Shown here piece by piece: positions 1 through 8,396 of a DNA stretch of 64,000 nucleotides. Each line of letters begins with the position of its first letter. Position 1 is the first letter of the stretch. Source of the stretch: Brachybacterium sp. P6-10-X1 (lineage in GTDB: Bacteria; Actinomycetota; Actinomycetes; Actinomycetales; Dermabacteraceae); the NCBI RefSeq assembly GCF_001969445.1, contig NZ_CP017297.1:124001-188000 (forward strand). The letters run 5' to 3'. The translations under genes were made by a program, and so were the position numbers. The notes under the pieces were generated by a model. The model had not been told where the DNA came from and searched no databases. It saw only the letters and a list, made by a program, of their open reading frames with translations.

Positions 1-1055
1 TCGGCGATGTCCGGTGAGGACGCCACCGCGGTCGCGAACTGCTGGGCGAAGGCCGGGTTCTTGCCGCCCGCGGCGACGTAGAAGGCGTTGACGCCCGCGA
101 AGGGCACCGCCGGGTCCAGGCCCTCGAAGCCGGGGATCGCGCTCATGGAGAAGTCGAGCTCGGCGGTGCGGATGTTCTCGATCGCCCATGGGCCGGAGAC
201 CAGGTAGGCGGCCTTGCCGTCGGTGAACAGGGAGATCGCGTTGTCGCCGGTGATCGAGGTGGACAGCACGCCGGCCTCGCCGAGTTCGGCGATCTTCTCG
301 GCCGCGGTGATCGAGCCCTCCTGGCCGACGCCGACGTCGGAGGGGTCGAAGTTGCCCTCGGAGTCCTTGCCGAACAGGTACCCGCCGCCGGAGGTGTAGA
401 AGGGCTCCATGTGGTACGCATCGCCCTGCTCGCCGACCGGGAGCGACAGCGGGTTCTCGGCACCGCCGGCCTCGGCCGCGGCGACCATCTCCTCGACGGT
501 GGCGGGCTCGGGGACGTCGGTCAGGGCGTTGTTGGCGAACAGCACCAAGGTCTCCACGGCGTAGGGGACGCCGTAGGTCTGCCCGTTGTAGGTGACCGCC
601 TCGAGGCCGATCGGCGCGAGGGAGTCGGCTGCGCTGCCCGGCAGCTGGACCGGGGAGATGGAACCGTTCTGGACCATGTTCCCGATCCAGTCGTGGGCGG
701 CCACGATCATGTCCGGACCGTTGCCCGCCTGATTGGCGGTGATGAAGTTGCCCTGGAGGTCCTCGGCGACGGTCTGGACCGCGACGGTGAGGCCGTTGGC
801 CTCGCCCCAGGCGGCGGCAGGCTCTTCGAGCGAGGCGGCCTTCTCGGCATCGGTCCAGATCACGAGATCGGCATCGGCGCGGGCGGGAGCACCCTCCTCG
901 CCGCCCTCCGCGGCGCCGCCGGCATCGGACGCGCCGCCGGCATCGGAGGCGCCCCCGGCGCCACCACCGGCCTCCTCCCCGCCGCAGGCGGCGAGCAGGG
1001 TGGTCCCGGCGGCGAGGCCACCGAGAGCGAGGAAACTCTGTCGACGGATCTGCAC
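1..1055 (-). CDS. Sugar ABC transporter substrate-binding lipoprotein (maltose-type), C-terminus cut by window edge
   Basis: Extracytoplasmic solute-binding protein of a carbohydrate importer, probably malto-oligosaccharide type. The reading frame starts at GTG (1053-1055) with an AAAGGAG ribosome site about 6 nt upstream. The N-terminus is a lipoprotein signal peptide: basic VQIRRQ, hydrophobic stretch, then the lipobox LLAAC. A Gly/Ala/Ser/Asp-rich linker follows, then the binding domain beginning DLVIWTDAEKAA. It contains family-typical stretches such as NGQTYGVPYAVET and AAYLVSGPWAIEN. About 350 residues are present and the end lies outside the window. It diverges from a LacI-type gene whose probable operator overlaps its -35 box. 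Permease genes would be expected downstream, beyond the left edge. The family is secure; the sugar is not. Confidence 0.9.
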   Translation of the reverse strand, partial: MQIRRQSFLALGGLAAGTTLLAACGGEEAGGGAGGASDAGGASDAGGAAEGGEEGAPARADADLVIWTDAEKAASLEEPAAAWGEANGLTVAVQTVAEDLQGNFITANQAGNGPDMIVAAHDWIGNMVQNGSISPVQLPGSAADSLAPIGLEAVTYNGQTYGVPYAVETLVLFANNALTDVPEPATVEEMVAAAEAGGAENPLSLPVGEQGDAYHMEPFYTSGGGYLFGKDSEGNFDPSDVGVGQEGSITAAEKIAELGEAGVLSTSITGDNAISLFTDGKAAYLVSGPWAIENIRTAELDFSMSAIPGFEGLDPAVPFAGVNAFYVAAGGKNPAFAQQFATAVASSPDIA

Positions 1056-1111
1056 GTCTTCTCCTTTGAATCGTGGAGCGACCGCCTCCCGTGGCGGTGC
1101 TCGATGCGGCA

Positions 1112-1141
1112 ACACTAGGACGCGGACCCCGATTCGTGCAA
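1112..1141 (-). promoter_or_regulatory. Candidate promoter of the sugar-binding lipoprotein gene
   Basis: On the minus strand a -35-like TTGCAC (plus positions 1136-1141) and a -10-like TAGTGT (1112-1117) are separated by 18 nt. The -35 box lies in the GCAAGA repeat cluster at 1138-1159, so a bound repressor would block polymerase. Prediction from sequence only. Confidence 0.5.
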
Positions 1142-1159
1142 GAACACGCAAGATCTTGC
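1138..1159. promoter_or_regulatory. Probable LacI-family operator (palindrome plus extra half-site)
   Basis: GCAAGATCTTGC at 1148-1159 is a perfect 12-bp palindrome with a central dyad, as LacI-family operators usually have. A further direct half-site GCAAGA lies at 1138-1143, exactly 10 bp (one helical turn) upstream. The cluster sits between a divergent LacI-type gene and a sugar-binding protein gene and overlaps the latter's -35 box. This suggests sugar-responsive repression of the importer. Confidence 0.65.
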
Positions 1160-1212
1160 AGGTATCGATCCGGCCACGGGTGACGACGCACGAGGTCTGC
1201 AAGGATGAGGTC

Positions 1213-2232
1213 ATGACACGACTCATCGACATCGCCCACGCCGCCGGGGTCAGCGAGGCGACGGTCTCCCGGGTGCTCAACGGGAAGACAGGCGTCAACG
1301 AGGCCACGCGCCTGTCCGTGCTGGACGTCGCGCGGCGGCTGGGGCGGGACGTGGGCCCGGAGGCGGTCGGCTCCGGGCCGCTGGTCGGCGTGCTGGTGCC
1401 GGACCTGGACAACCAGGTCTTCGCCGCCTGGGCCGAGCGCATCGAGGCCGAGCTCTTCGAACGCGGCGCCTCCACCCTGGTGGCCATGCGGGCCCGTACG
1501 GTGGAGCGTGAGAGAGAGATCTTGCAGCGATTCTTGCACTGCGGGGTCGAAGCGATCATCGTCGTCTCCGGCCACCATGCCCAGCACCGCGGCCCGGTCG
1601 AGCACTACCGCGAGATCGTCGCCGCCGGGACCCCGCTGGTGCTCGTCAACGGCGTGCGCGACGACCTCGACGCGGCCTTCCTCTCCACCGACGACGAGCA
1701 CGCGATGCGCCTGACCCTCACCCATCTGCAGGACCTCGGCCACCGCCGGATCGGTCTCGCCGTGGGCGATGAGCACACCTGGCCGGTGCGCGAGAAGCTC
1801 GCGGTGTTCGACGAGGTCGCGGCCACCTACCCCGCCGGAGCCTGGGCCACCGCCTTCACCGACTTCTCCTACGCGGGCGGGTACGAGGCCGCCCGCGACC
1901 TGGTCTCCCGCGACGTGACCGCCCTCGTGTGCGGCTCGGACGTGATGGCGGCCGGTGCGCTCGAGGCCCTCCGCGCCCTCGACCTGCGCGTGCCCGAGGA
2001 CGTGTCCGTGACCGGCTACGACGACGTCTTCTGGGCTGCGGTGACGAATCCGCCGCTGACCACGGTGCGGCAGGCCGTGCCCTCCCTGGCCCGCGCCGCC
2101 GTGCGCACCGCGCTCAGCGGGGGGCGGGACTCCCGTCGGCCGCCGCGCACCGAGGTCGTGGTGCGCCCGCAGCTGATCGTGCGCGGATCGACGGCGGCCG
2201 CCCGGCAGACCCCGGAGGACGCTGACGGATGA
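1213..2232 (+). CDS. LacI/GalR-family transcriptional repressor of sugar uptake
   Basis: 339-residue DNA-binding repressor. Residues 1-45 form the LacI helix-turn-helix and hinge start (MTRLIDIAHAAGVSEATVSRVLNG). The rest is a periplasmic-binding-like effector domain containing the stretches LVGVLVPDLDNQVF, LGHRRIGLAVG and VPEDVSVTGYDD. The ATG at 1213 is chosen because the HTH begins directly there; the open frame extends further upstream without any domain. It diverges from the sugar-binding lipoprotein gene and is very likely its regulator. A second pair of operator-like half-sites lies inside this gene near 1520-1538. The effector sugar cannot be read from sequence. Confidence 0.9.
   Translation: MTRLIDIAHAAGVSEATVSRVLNGKTGVNEATRLSVLDVARRLGRDVGPEAVGSGPLVGVLVPDLDNQVFAAWAERIEAELFERGASTLVAMRARTVEREREILQRFLHCGVEAIIVVSGHHAQHRGPVEHYREIVAAGTPLVLVNGVRDDLDAAFLSTDDEHAMRLTLTHLQDLGHRRIGLAVGDEHTWPVREKLAVFDEVAATYPAGAWATAFTDFSYAGGYEAARDLVSRDVTALVCGSDVMAAGALEALRALDLRVPEDVSVTGYDDVFWAAVTNPPLTTVRQAVPSLARAAVRTALSGGRDSRRPPRTEVVVRPQLIVRGSTAAARQTPEDADG
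1520..1538. promoter_or_regulatory. Candidate auxiliary operator inside the lacI-type gene
   Basis: Two direct copies of TCTTGCA (1520-1526 and 1532-1538) repeat the half-site of the upstream palindrome in the opposite orientation. The first belongs to GATCTTGC, matching eight bases of that palindrome. About 370 bp separate the two sites, compatible with repression looping as in the E. coli lac system. Codon constraints alone could also give this pattern. Confidence 0.3.
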
Positions 2233-2248
2233 GGGCCGCCGTGCCCGC

Positions 2249-2254
2249 TAGCAT
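2249..2254 (+). promoter_or_regulatory. -10 element of a leaderless trpS promoter
   Basis: TAGCAT ends six nucleotides before the GTG start of trpS, and no Shine-Dalgarno sequence is seen. This is the spacing expected for a transcript that begins at the start codon. Confidence 0.5.
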
Positions 2255-2260
2255 GGACGG

Positions 2261-3337
2261 GTGAGCGAACCGATCATCTCCCGCAGCAGCTACGACACCG
2301 CCAAGACCCGCAGCGACGAGCTCTGGGCGAAGATCACCACCGACCCCTCGGGCCTGCGGATGATGACCGGCGACCGTCCCACCGGGGCGCTGCACATCGG
2401 GCACTACTTCGGCTCGCTGCGCAACCGGGTCCGGCTCCAGGACGCCGGCGTCGAGACCTGGGTCCTGGTGGCCGACTATCAGGTGATCACCGACCGCGAC
2501 GTGATCGGCGACATCTCCGGATCAGTGCGCGAGCTGCTGACCGATCACCTCGCCATCGGACTGGACCCCGAGCGCTCCACCTTCTTCGCCCATTCGGCGG
2601 TGCCGGCGCTGAACCAGCTGATGCTGCCGTTCCTCTCGCTGGTCACCCAGCCCGAGCTGGAGCGCAACCCCACCGTCAAGGCGGAGCTCGCCGCCGCGGG
2701 GAAGACCGCCATGGGCGGGCTGCTGCTGACCTATCCGGTCCACCAGGCCGCGGACATCCTGTTCTGCGGCGGCAACGTGGTGCCCGTGGGCCGGGACCAG
2801 CTACCCCACATCGAGCAGACCCGCGTCATCGCGCGCCGCTTCAACGAGCGCTACGCAGGCGGGGAGCAGGTCTTCACCGAGCCCGACGCCCTGCTCTCGG
2901 AAGCGCCCACCATCCTGGGCCTGGACGGCGATCACAAGATGAGCAAGTCCCGCGGCAACACCGTGATGCTGCGGATGGACGAGGCGGAGACCGCCACGAA
3001 GATCAAGAAGGCCAAGACGGACTCGGAACGTGTGATCACCTTCGATCCCGAGAACCGCCCGGAGGTCGCGAACCTGCTGACCATCGCCGCGCAGTGCACC
3101 GGTCGCACCCCCGAACAGATCGCCGAGGAGATCGGCGACAAGGGCTCCGGCACGCTCAAGGTGATGACCGCCGAGGCGCTCAACGAGCATCTGGCGCCGA
3201 TCCGAGCCCGCCGCCACGAGCTCGAGCAGGATCCCGGATACCTCTTCTCCGTGCTCCGGGCGGGCAACGCACGGGCCAACGAGGTCGCGGACGCCACCCT
3301 CGCGCGGGTGCGCGAGGTGATGGGGATGGTCTACTGA
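2261..3337 (+). CDS. trpS: Tryptophanyl-tRNA synthetase
   Basis: Charges tRNA-Trp with tryptophan (class Ic synthetase, cytoplasm). The 358 residues have the HIGH signature as HIGH at 45-48 (TGALHIGHYFG) and the KMSKS loop intact at 226-230. The active-site start reads GDRPTG rather than the SGxQPSG of E. coli/B. subtilis TrpRS. That form is typical of the branch containing streptococcal TrpRS and Deinococcus TrpRS II, some members of which resist indolmycin. An N-terminal extension of about 30 residues precedes the Rossmann fold. The GTG start follows a TAGCAT box by six nucleotides, so the mRNA is probably leaderless. It is tail-to-tail with the next gene, overlapping by 7 bp. Confidence 0.95.
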   Translation: MSEPIISRSSYDTAKTRSDELWAKITTDPSGLRMMTGDRPTGALHIGHYFGSLRNRVRLQDAGVETWVLVADYQVITDRDVIGDISGSVRELLTDHLAIGLDPERSTFFAHSAVPALNQLMLPFLSLVTQPELERNPTVKAELAAAGKTAMGGLLLTYPVHQAADILFCGGNVVPVGRDQLPHIEQTRVIARRFNERYAGGEQVFTEPDALLSEAPTILGLDGDHKMSKSRGNTVMLRMDEAETATKIKKAKTDSERVITFDPENRPEVANLLTIAAQCTGRTPEQIAEEIGDKGSGTLKVMTAEALNEHLAPIRARRHELEQDPGYLFSVLRAGNARANEVADATLARVREVMGMVY

Positions 3338-4839
3338 GCCTCCGCCCGAGGTTCGGAGGCGGCTGACGGCACAGCACGACGGCGATGGGTCTCCAACGCC
3401 GACGCGGACCGCGTGGACCAGCTCGAGTACCACAGCAACGGGCTGAGGGTCCAGAACACCTCCCCGACCTCCGACGAGTCGCGCTCCAGCGCGTGACGTC
3501 GCCCGCGCACCGAGCGGTATCCGCGCTCCTCGACCTCGCCCGCGCACTGCCGCAGCACCTCCCGCTCCTCGTCGTCCGCCGCGAGGCGATCGATGCGCGC
3601 ACCCTGCAGGCGGGCGGCGGCGGCCGAGAGCTCCCGGGTCAGGGTGTCGAGGCGCTCGAGGGCGGAGTCGGGATCGATCCGCTCCGCCTCCAGGTCGGCG
3701 GTCAGGGTGTCCAGCTCGCCGGCGATGTCGCGGCCGAGCTCGCGCACGTCGGCCGCGGCGGCCGCCTCCTGCTCGGACCGGTCCGCCTCCTCGGGCAGGG
3801 CCCTGCCGAGGGCGCTGAGCGAATCGCGCAGCGGCCGCAGCTCGCGCTCCCAGGCGGTGCGCCAGATCCCCTCCCGCCGCAGCAGGTCGCTGGTGGCCAG
3901 GAGGTCGTCGTCGGCGTCCTCGAGGTCGCGCACCGTGGACGCCAGGTCGCGCGCCAGCTTCCGCTGCGACCCGGCCAGGCCCCAGGTCCAGCTCCGCGCC
4001 TCGGCGGCCGGAAGGCGTTCGTGCAGCTGCTCGGCCGTGTCCTGTCGTCGCAGAAGGTCCTCCTGGGCGACCAGGGCCGCCCGGGCGTAGGGGGAGGACG
4101 GCGGCAGGGCCCGGGCGGCCTCCTCGGTCCGCGTCCGCCGCTGCTGCATCTCGTGGTACCGGGGCAGCGCCTCGTCCACCCGGCGCCGTGCGATGCGCCG
4201 GCCGAGCAGGGCGGCGCCTGACAGGACCACCAGGGCGCCGACGACGATCGCGACCGACGCCCGCAGAACCGGGTGTTGCCACCACGGGCGGTCCAGCAGT
4301 TCGGCGTACTTCTGCGTGCCGGCCTCGAGGGCGTCCGCCCACTGTCCGTCCTCCGCGTTCTCCTCCATCGCGTCCTCGACCGCCTCGGCCCCGCTCGCCT
4401 CGAGCGCCACGTCGTCTCCGGCGAAGGCGCCGTGGAGCTCGTGCGCGGGGTCGAGGGCGAGGATCACGGTGCCCTCCGCGATCTGCTCGCCGTCCTCGGA
4501 GAGCAGCTCCGGATCGGCATCGCGGGCATGAGCCGCCACGGCATCGCCCAGCGGGGCCTCCTGCGCGGGGTCCGAGCCGTACTCGGTGACGTCGAGGACC
4601 ACGACCTTCAGGTCCACCTCCCGGCGGAAGTCGACCTCCGTCAGGCGGGCCTGCAGCAGCTCGGGGTCGACCTCGCCGGTGGTGTCGGTGACGCTCACCG
4701 TGCTCGGAGGGACGGCCTGGGCCGGCTGGGGCGCCAGGAGCAGTGTCGCCACCAGTGCCAGGATCAGGGCGAGCAGCGTGCCCGCCCGCCGGAGGGATCG
4801 GCGGCGCGGCGGCGGGAAGGTCTCGTTCGAGGACGACAT
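3331..4839 (-). CDS. Exported membrane protein with TPM-like domain and coiled-coil cytoplasmic part
   Basis: 502-residue protein not recognised as a named gene. Residues about 13-42 form a signal peptide or anchor (LLALILALVATLLLAPQPAQA). The next 130 residues resemble the TPM/YgcG-type extracytoplasmic domain (DTTGEVDPELLQARL, VDLKVVVLDVTEY, GTVILALDP). A single membrane span follows near residues 192-212 (VAIVVGALVVLSGAALLG). The rest is charged and alpha-helical with heptad-like stretches, probably cytoplasmic coiled coil. The ATG at 4837-4839 is the only start that keeps the signal peptide. TPM domains occur in envelope and photosystem-repair proteins; no enzymatic role is claimed here. 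Confidence 0.7.
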   Translation of the reverse strand: MSSSNETFPPPRRRSLRRAGTLLALILALVATLLLAPQPAQAVPPSTVSVTDTTGEVDPELLQARLTEVDFRREVDLKVVVLDVTEYGSDPAQEAPLGDAVAAHARDADPELLSEDGEQIAEGTVILALDPAHELHGAFAGDDVALEASGAEAVEDAMEENAEDGQWADALEAGTQKYAELLDRPWWQHPVLRASVAIVVGALVVLSGAALLGRRIARRRVDEALPRYHEMQQRRTRTEEAARALPPSSPYARAALVAQEDLLRRQDTAEQLHERLPAAEARSWTWGLAGSQRKLARDLASTVRDLEDADDDLLATSDLLRREGIWRTAWERELRPLRDSLSALGRALPEEADRSEQEAAAAADVRELGRDIAGELDTLTADLEAERIDPDSALERLDTLTRELSAAAARLQGARIDRLAADDEEREVLRQCAGEVEERGYRSVRGRRHALERDSSEVGEVFWTLSPLLWYSSWSTRSASALETHRRRAVPSAASEPRAEAQ

Positions 4840-4943
4840 ACCCCGAGACTAGGGCGGAGGTGGCCCGGGGCCCCTGCGACCTCCGTCGAGAATTCCTCGG
4901 CGTGTCGGCCCATCGGCCCGGGCCCGTCCGGTCGGCCTGCGGC

Positions 4944-4974
4944 TGGACGTCCGCTCGCGTGAGACCGTTATGAT
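4944..4974 (+). promoter_or_regulatory. Candidate cysK promoter
   Basis: A -10-like TATGAT at 4969-4974 is preceded, with a long 19-nt spacer, by TGGACG at 4944-4949. A 57-nt leader and a GAGGAGG ribosome site before the cysK ATG follow. Confidence 0.4.
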
Positions 4975-5031
4975 GACTCCAAGCGTGTCTTTGGGTCACG
5001 TCCCGAGTGGCCCGTTCATCGAGGAGGAAGC

Positions 5032-5961
5032 ATGCCTGTCTACGAGAACGTCTCCGAGCTGGTCGGCCGTACCCCGCTGGTCAAGCTCAACAGCCTGGGC
5101 GACGACGTCAAGGCCACCGTGCTCGCGAAGCTCGAGTTCTACAACCCCGCCAATTCCGTCAAGGACCGCATCGGCGTGTCCATGATCGACGCCGCCGAGG
5201 CGTCGGGGCAGCTGCAGCCCGGAGGCACGATCGTCGAGGCCACCAGCGGCAACACCGGGATCGCCCTGGCCATGATCGGCAGCTCGCGCGGATACAAGGT
5301 CGTCCTGGCGATGCCCTCGTCGATGTCGAAGGAACGTCGCATGCTGCTGCGCGCCTTCGGCGCCGAACTGGTCCTGACCGAGCCCGCCCAGGGGATGAAG
5401 GGCGCGGTCGAGAAGGCCGAGGAGATCGCCGCCGAGACCGGCGCGGTCCAGGTCAAGCAGTTCGACAACCCGGCCAACGCCGAGATCCACCGCCGCACCA
5501 CCGCGGAGGAGATCTGGGAGGACACCGACGGCGGCGTCGACGTTGTGGTCTCCGGCATCGGCACCGGGGGCACCATCACCGGCGTCGGCCAGGTGCTCAC
5601 CGAGCGCAAGCCCGAGGTGAAGATCATCGCCGTCGAGCCCGAGGAGTCCGCGATCCTCAGCGGCGGCGCCGCCGGACCGCACAAGATCCAGGGACTGGGC
5701 GCCAACTTCGTGCCGACCGTGCTGGACACCGAGATCTACGACGAGGTCGTCGACATCGACGCCGAGACCTCGATGGAGCGCGCCCGGACCGTGGCACGCA
5801 CCGAGGGTCTGCTGGTGGGCATCTCCTCGGGCGCCGCGATCGAGGCCGCCGCCCGGGTCGGTGCCCGGGAGGAGTTCGCCGGCAAGACCATCGTGGTGGT
5901 GCTGCCGGACTTCGGCGAGCGCTATCTCTCCACCCCGCTGTTCGCCGAGTACGCGGACTGA
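5032..5961 (+). CDS. cysK: Cysteine synthase A (O-acetylserine sulfhydrylase)
   Basis: PLP enzyme that makes cysteine from O-acetylserine and sulfide. At 309 residues it has family length. The Schiff-base lysine is K44 in NPANSVKDR, the substrate loop is TSGNTGIAL, and a phosphate-binding glycine loop is seen as [18 protein letters not shown] precedes the ATG at good spacing. cysE follows after only eight nucleotides, so acetylserine production and use are encoded together. The partner enzyme ends in Ile, as needed for docking into the CysK active site. Confidence 0.96.
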   Translation: MPVYENVSELVGRTPLVKLNSLGDDVKATVLAKLEFYNPANSVKDRIGVSMIDAAEASGQLQPGGTIVEATSGNTGIALAMIGSSRGYKVVLAMPSSMSKERRMLLRAFGAELVLTEPAQGMKGAVEKAEEIAAETGAVQVKQFDNPANAEIHRRTTAEEIWEDTDGGVDVVVSGIGTGGTITGVGQVLTERKPEVKIIAVEPEESAILSGGAAGPHKIQGLGANFVPTVLDTEIYDEVVDIDAETSMERARTVARTEGLLVGISSGAAIEAAARVGAREEFAGKTIVVVLPDFGERYLSTPLFAEYAD

Positions 5962-5969
5962 GGGCGACC

Positions 5970-6569
5970 ATGGCGAGGTCTGTGGCCGGCGGGCTCACCG
6001 ACCGTGTGCTGGGCACCGTCGCGACGCTCCGGGAGGACGTGGCGGCGGCGCGGCGACGCGACCCTGCGGCCACGGACGATCTCGCGGTGCTGCTGACCTC
6101 GCCGGGTCTGCACGCGATCTGGACCCACCGCCTCGCCCACCGGCTGTGGAAGCGCGGAGCGAGGCTCCCGGCCCTGGTCATCGCGCAGGGCGCGCGATCG
6201 GTCACGGGGGTGGAGATCCATCCCGGCGCCACCATCGGGCGGCGTTTCTTCATCGACCACGGGATGGGCGTGGTGATCGGGGAGACCTCCGAGGTCGGCG
6301 ACGACGTCATGCTCTATCACGGGGTCACCCTCGGAGGCCGCTCCATGGAGCGCACCAAGCGTCATCCCACGGTCGGCGACGGGTCGACCATCGGGGCGGG
6401 CGCCCGCGTGATCGGGCCCGTCGTCATCGGGCGCGGGGCCCAGATCGGCGCCAACGCAGTGGTCGTGGGGGACGTCCCGGCGCTCGCCACCGCCGTCGGC
6501 GTGCCGGCGACGGTGCGGAGCGAAGCCGCGCATCCCGCCGAGCAGATGGACCCCGCGATCTGGATCTGA
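5970..6569 (+). CDS. cysE: Serine O-acetyltransferase
   Basis: Acetylates L-serine with acetyl-CoA, the first step of cysteine synthesis. The 199-residue protein has an N-terminal helical part (residues 1-70) and a left-handed beta-helix built of hexapeptide repeats ([43 protein letters not shown]). The catalytic His is in IDHGMG. The chain ends in Ile (PAIWI), the residue that CysE of other bacteria inserts into CysK to form the cysteine synthase complex. The ATG at 5970 is just after the cysK stop. No separate promoter is seen, so it is co-transcribed with cysK. Confidence 0.95.
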   Translation: MARSVAGGLTDRVLGTVATLREDVAAARRRDPAATDDLAVLLTSPGLHAIWTHRLAHRLWKRGARLPALVIAQGARSVTGVEIHPGATIGRRFFIDHGMGVVIGETSEVGDDVMLYHGVTLGGRSMERTKRHPTVGDGSTIGAGARVIGPVVIGRGAQIGANAVVVGDVPALATAVGVPATVRSEAAHPAEQMDPAIWI

Positions 6570-6636
6570 GGGTCGGGCCGTCCGGGAGGCGGGCGCCGGG
6601 GGTCGGTGAGCGCGGCCTCGCCGCGGCGCGGGGATC

Positions 6637-7416
6637 TCAGAAGGGATCGAGGAACGAGGTCCCGCCCACGCGGTGCAGACTGCGCTCCCAGTCCGGGAGC
6701 ACCTCGTGGGCGTCCTCGGCGATCACGTGGTCGAAGGCCGCCCGCAGCGAGGGATCGAGCGGGGGCGAGATGTCCACCAGCACGGTCGTGGCCCCATGGG
6801 CCTTGGCGACCGGGGCCAGCTGCGCCGCGGGGAACACCGTCCCGCTGGTGCCGACCGCGACGAACAGGTCCGCGCGCTGGGCCAGGCGCATGCCGAGCTC
6901 GAGGGCGTCCGGGGGCAGCATCTCGTCGAACAGCACCACGGCCGGCCGGGTCGGGGCGCCGCAGGCGGGGCAGGTCGCGGGCGCCCCGTGATCCTCCGGA
7001 CGGGATCCCGCGCCGGGACGCAGTCGACCCCACCAGCGGCAGTCCGGGTCCAGGCAGCTCGCGTGCAGGGCGCTGCCGTGCAGCTCGGCGACGACCTCGC
7101 TGCCGGCGGCCTGGTGCAACCCGTCGATGTTCTGCGTGATCACCGGGGCGCCCAGGCGCGCGATCGCTCGGTGGCCCGGGGTGGGGCCGTGCTCCGTCGC
7201 GATCCGCGCCATCTCGCCCCAGACGCTCCACAGCCGAGGCAGAGTCTCCGGCAGCAGCTCGGCGTGCATCGCCTGCTCGGTCTCCGGCTCCAGGGCCCAC
7301 AGTCCGTCGGGGCCGCGGAAGGTCCCCAGCCCCGTGCGGGCGCTGATCCCTGATCCCGTGAGGAAGACGATCTCCTCATGCTGCGGGCCGGGGCGGAAGC
7401 GACCCGCCGTCGTCAC
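6637..7416 (-). CDS. NAD-dependent protein deacylase (sirtuin, SIR2 family)
   Basis: Removes acyl groups from protein lysines using NAD. About 259 residues. Motifs in order: the NAD-binding loop GSGISARTGLGTFRG (a common actinobacterial variant of GAGIS...GIPTFR), TQNIDGLHQAAG, the catalytic His in ELHG, and a zinc ribbon with CLDPDC and CPAC. VGTSGTVFPAA follows. The start is taken as the GTG overlapping the stop of the upstream aldo/keto reductase (GTGA, 7413-7416); a GTG one codon earlier is equally possible. The two genes are translationally coupled. Acetyl-CoA synthetase, encoded at 48.4 kb, is the classic bacterial substrate of such enzymes. Confidence 0.92.
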   Translation of the reverse strand: MTTAGRFRPGPQHEEIVFLTGSGISARTGLGTFRGPDGLWALEPETEQAMHAELLPETLPRLWSVWGEMARIATEHGPTPGHRAIARLGAPVITQNIDGLHQAAGSEVVAELHGSALHASCLDPDCRWWGRLRPGAGSRPEDHGAPATCPACGAPTRPAVVLFDEMLPPDALELGMRLAQRADLFVAVGTSGTVFPAAQLAPVAKAHGATTVLVDISPPLDPSLRAAFDHVIAEDAHEVLPDWERSLHRVGGTSFLDPF

Positions 7417-8282
7417 CACTCCTCGTGCTCGCGCGCGTCCCAGGCCGAGTCCTCGCCGAGATCGAGCGTCGCGAGCAGCTCGCGGTCGGCATCGTCCAGG
7501 CGGACGTGCTCCAGGGTCGCGTTGTCCCGCTGACGCTGCGGGTCGGAGGACTTCGGGATCACCACGATGCCCTGGTCGATCGCCCAGCGCAGCGAGATCT
7601 GGGAGGTGGTGGCTGCGTGCTTCTCGGCGATCCTGCGCAGGGCGAACTGGGCGTGGAGGCCCTCGCGGCCGCCGAGCGGGCCCCAGGCCTCGGTGAGGAT
7701 CCCGTGCTCGCGGTGGAAGGAGACCGCCGCGCTGCGCTGCAGGGCGGGGGAGAGCTGGATCTGGTTCACCTCGGGCCACACGCCGGTCGCGTCGAACAGC
7801 TCCTGGAGCTGTTCGGGACGGAAGTTGGAGACCCCGATGTGCAGCGCCTTGCCCTCCTCCTTCAGGTCGATCAGGGTCCGCCAGGTCTCCAGGGCGAGTC
7901 CGCGCGAGGGGTTCGGCCAGTGGATCAGCACCAGGGCTGCGCGCTCGAGCCCGAGGCGGCGCAGTGACTCGAGGTAGCCGGTGCGGGTGGCCTCGCGGCC
8001 CTGGTCGCCTCCGGCGATCTTGGTGGTCACGAGCACCTCATCGGGGTCGACGCCGCTGACGCGCACGGCCTCGCCGACGGCGGCCTCGTTGCCGTACTGC
8101 GCCGCGGTGTCCAGCAACCGGTAGCCCGAGCCCAGCGCTGCGGCGATCCCGTCGACCGCACCACGGCCCTTCATGCTGGAGGTCCCGAAGCCGATCAGCG
8201 GGAACGGGGCGCCGTCGGCCAGAGACGTGGTGGGGATCGACAGAGTGGGGTTCGACAGCGGGAGAGAGGACGAGGTGGTCAT
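7413..8282 (-). CDS. Aldo/keto reductase
   Basis: NADPH-dependent carbonyl reductase of the AKR superfamily, 289 residues, TIM-barrel fold. The catalytic tetrad is visible: Asp and Tyr in [11 protein letters not shown], Lys in VTTKIAGG, His in LVLIHWPNP. The C-terminal cofactor motif is [15 protein letters not shown]. The ATG at 8280-8282 has a strong GCAGGAGGC ribosome site, which excludes a much longer open frame upstream. The sirtuin gene overlaps its stop by 4 nt. The substrate is not predictable. Confidence 0.93.
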   Translation of the reverse strand: MTTSSSLPLSNPTLSIPTTSLADGAPFPLIGFGTSSMKGRGAVDGIAAALGSGYRLLDTAAQYGNEAAVGEAVRVSGVDPDEVLVTTKIAGGDQGREATRTGYLESLRRLGLERAALVLIHWPNPSRGLALETWRTLIDLKEEGKALHIGVSNFRPEQLQELFDATGVWPEVNQIQLSPALQRSAAVSFHREHGILTEAWGPLGGREGLHAQFALRRIAEKHAATTSQISLRWAIDQGIVVIPKSSDPQRQRDNATLEHVRLDDADRELLATLDLGEDSAWDAREHEEW

Positions 8283-8396
8283 GGATGCCTCCTGCGGGGG
8301 ACGGGAGCGGACACCACCAGCGTAGTCATCCCTGCCGGGAGGTGCGAGAGCGTCTGTTACCGTGCGGGCACCCACGTCTCGACGAGGAGATCCCCC

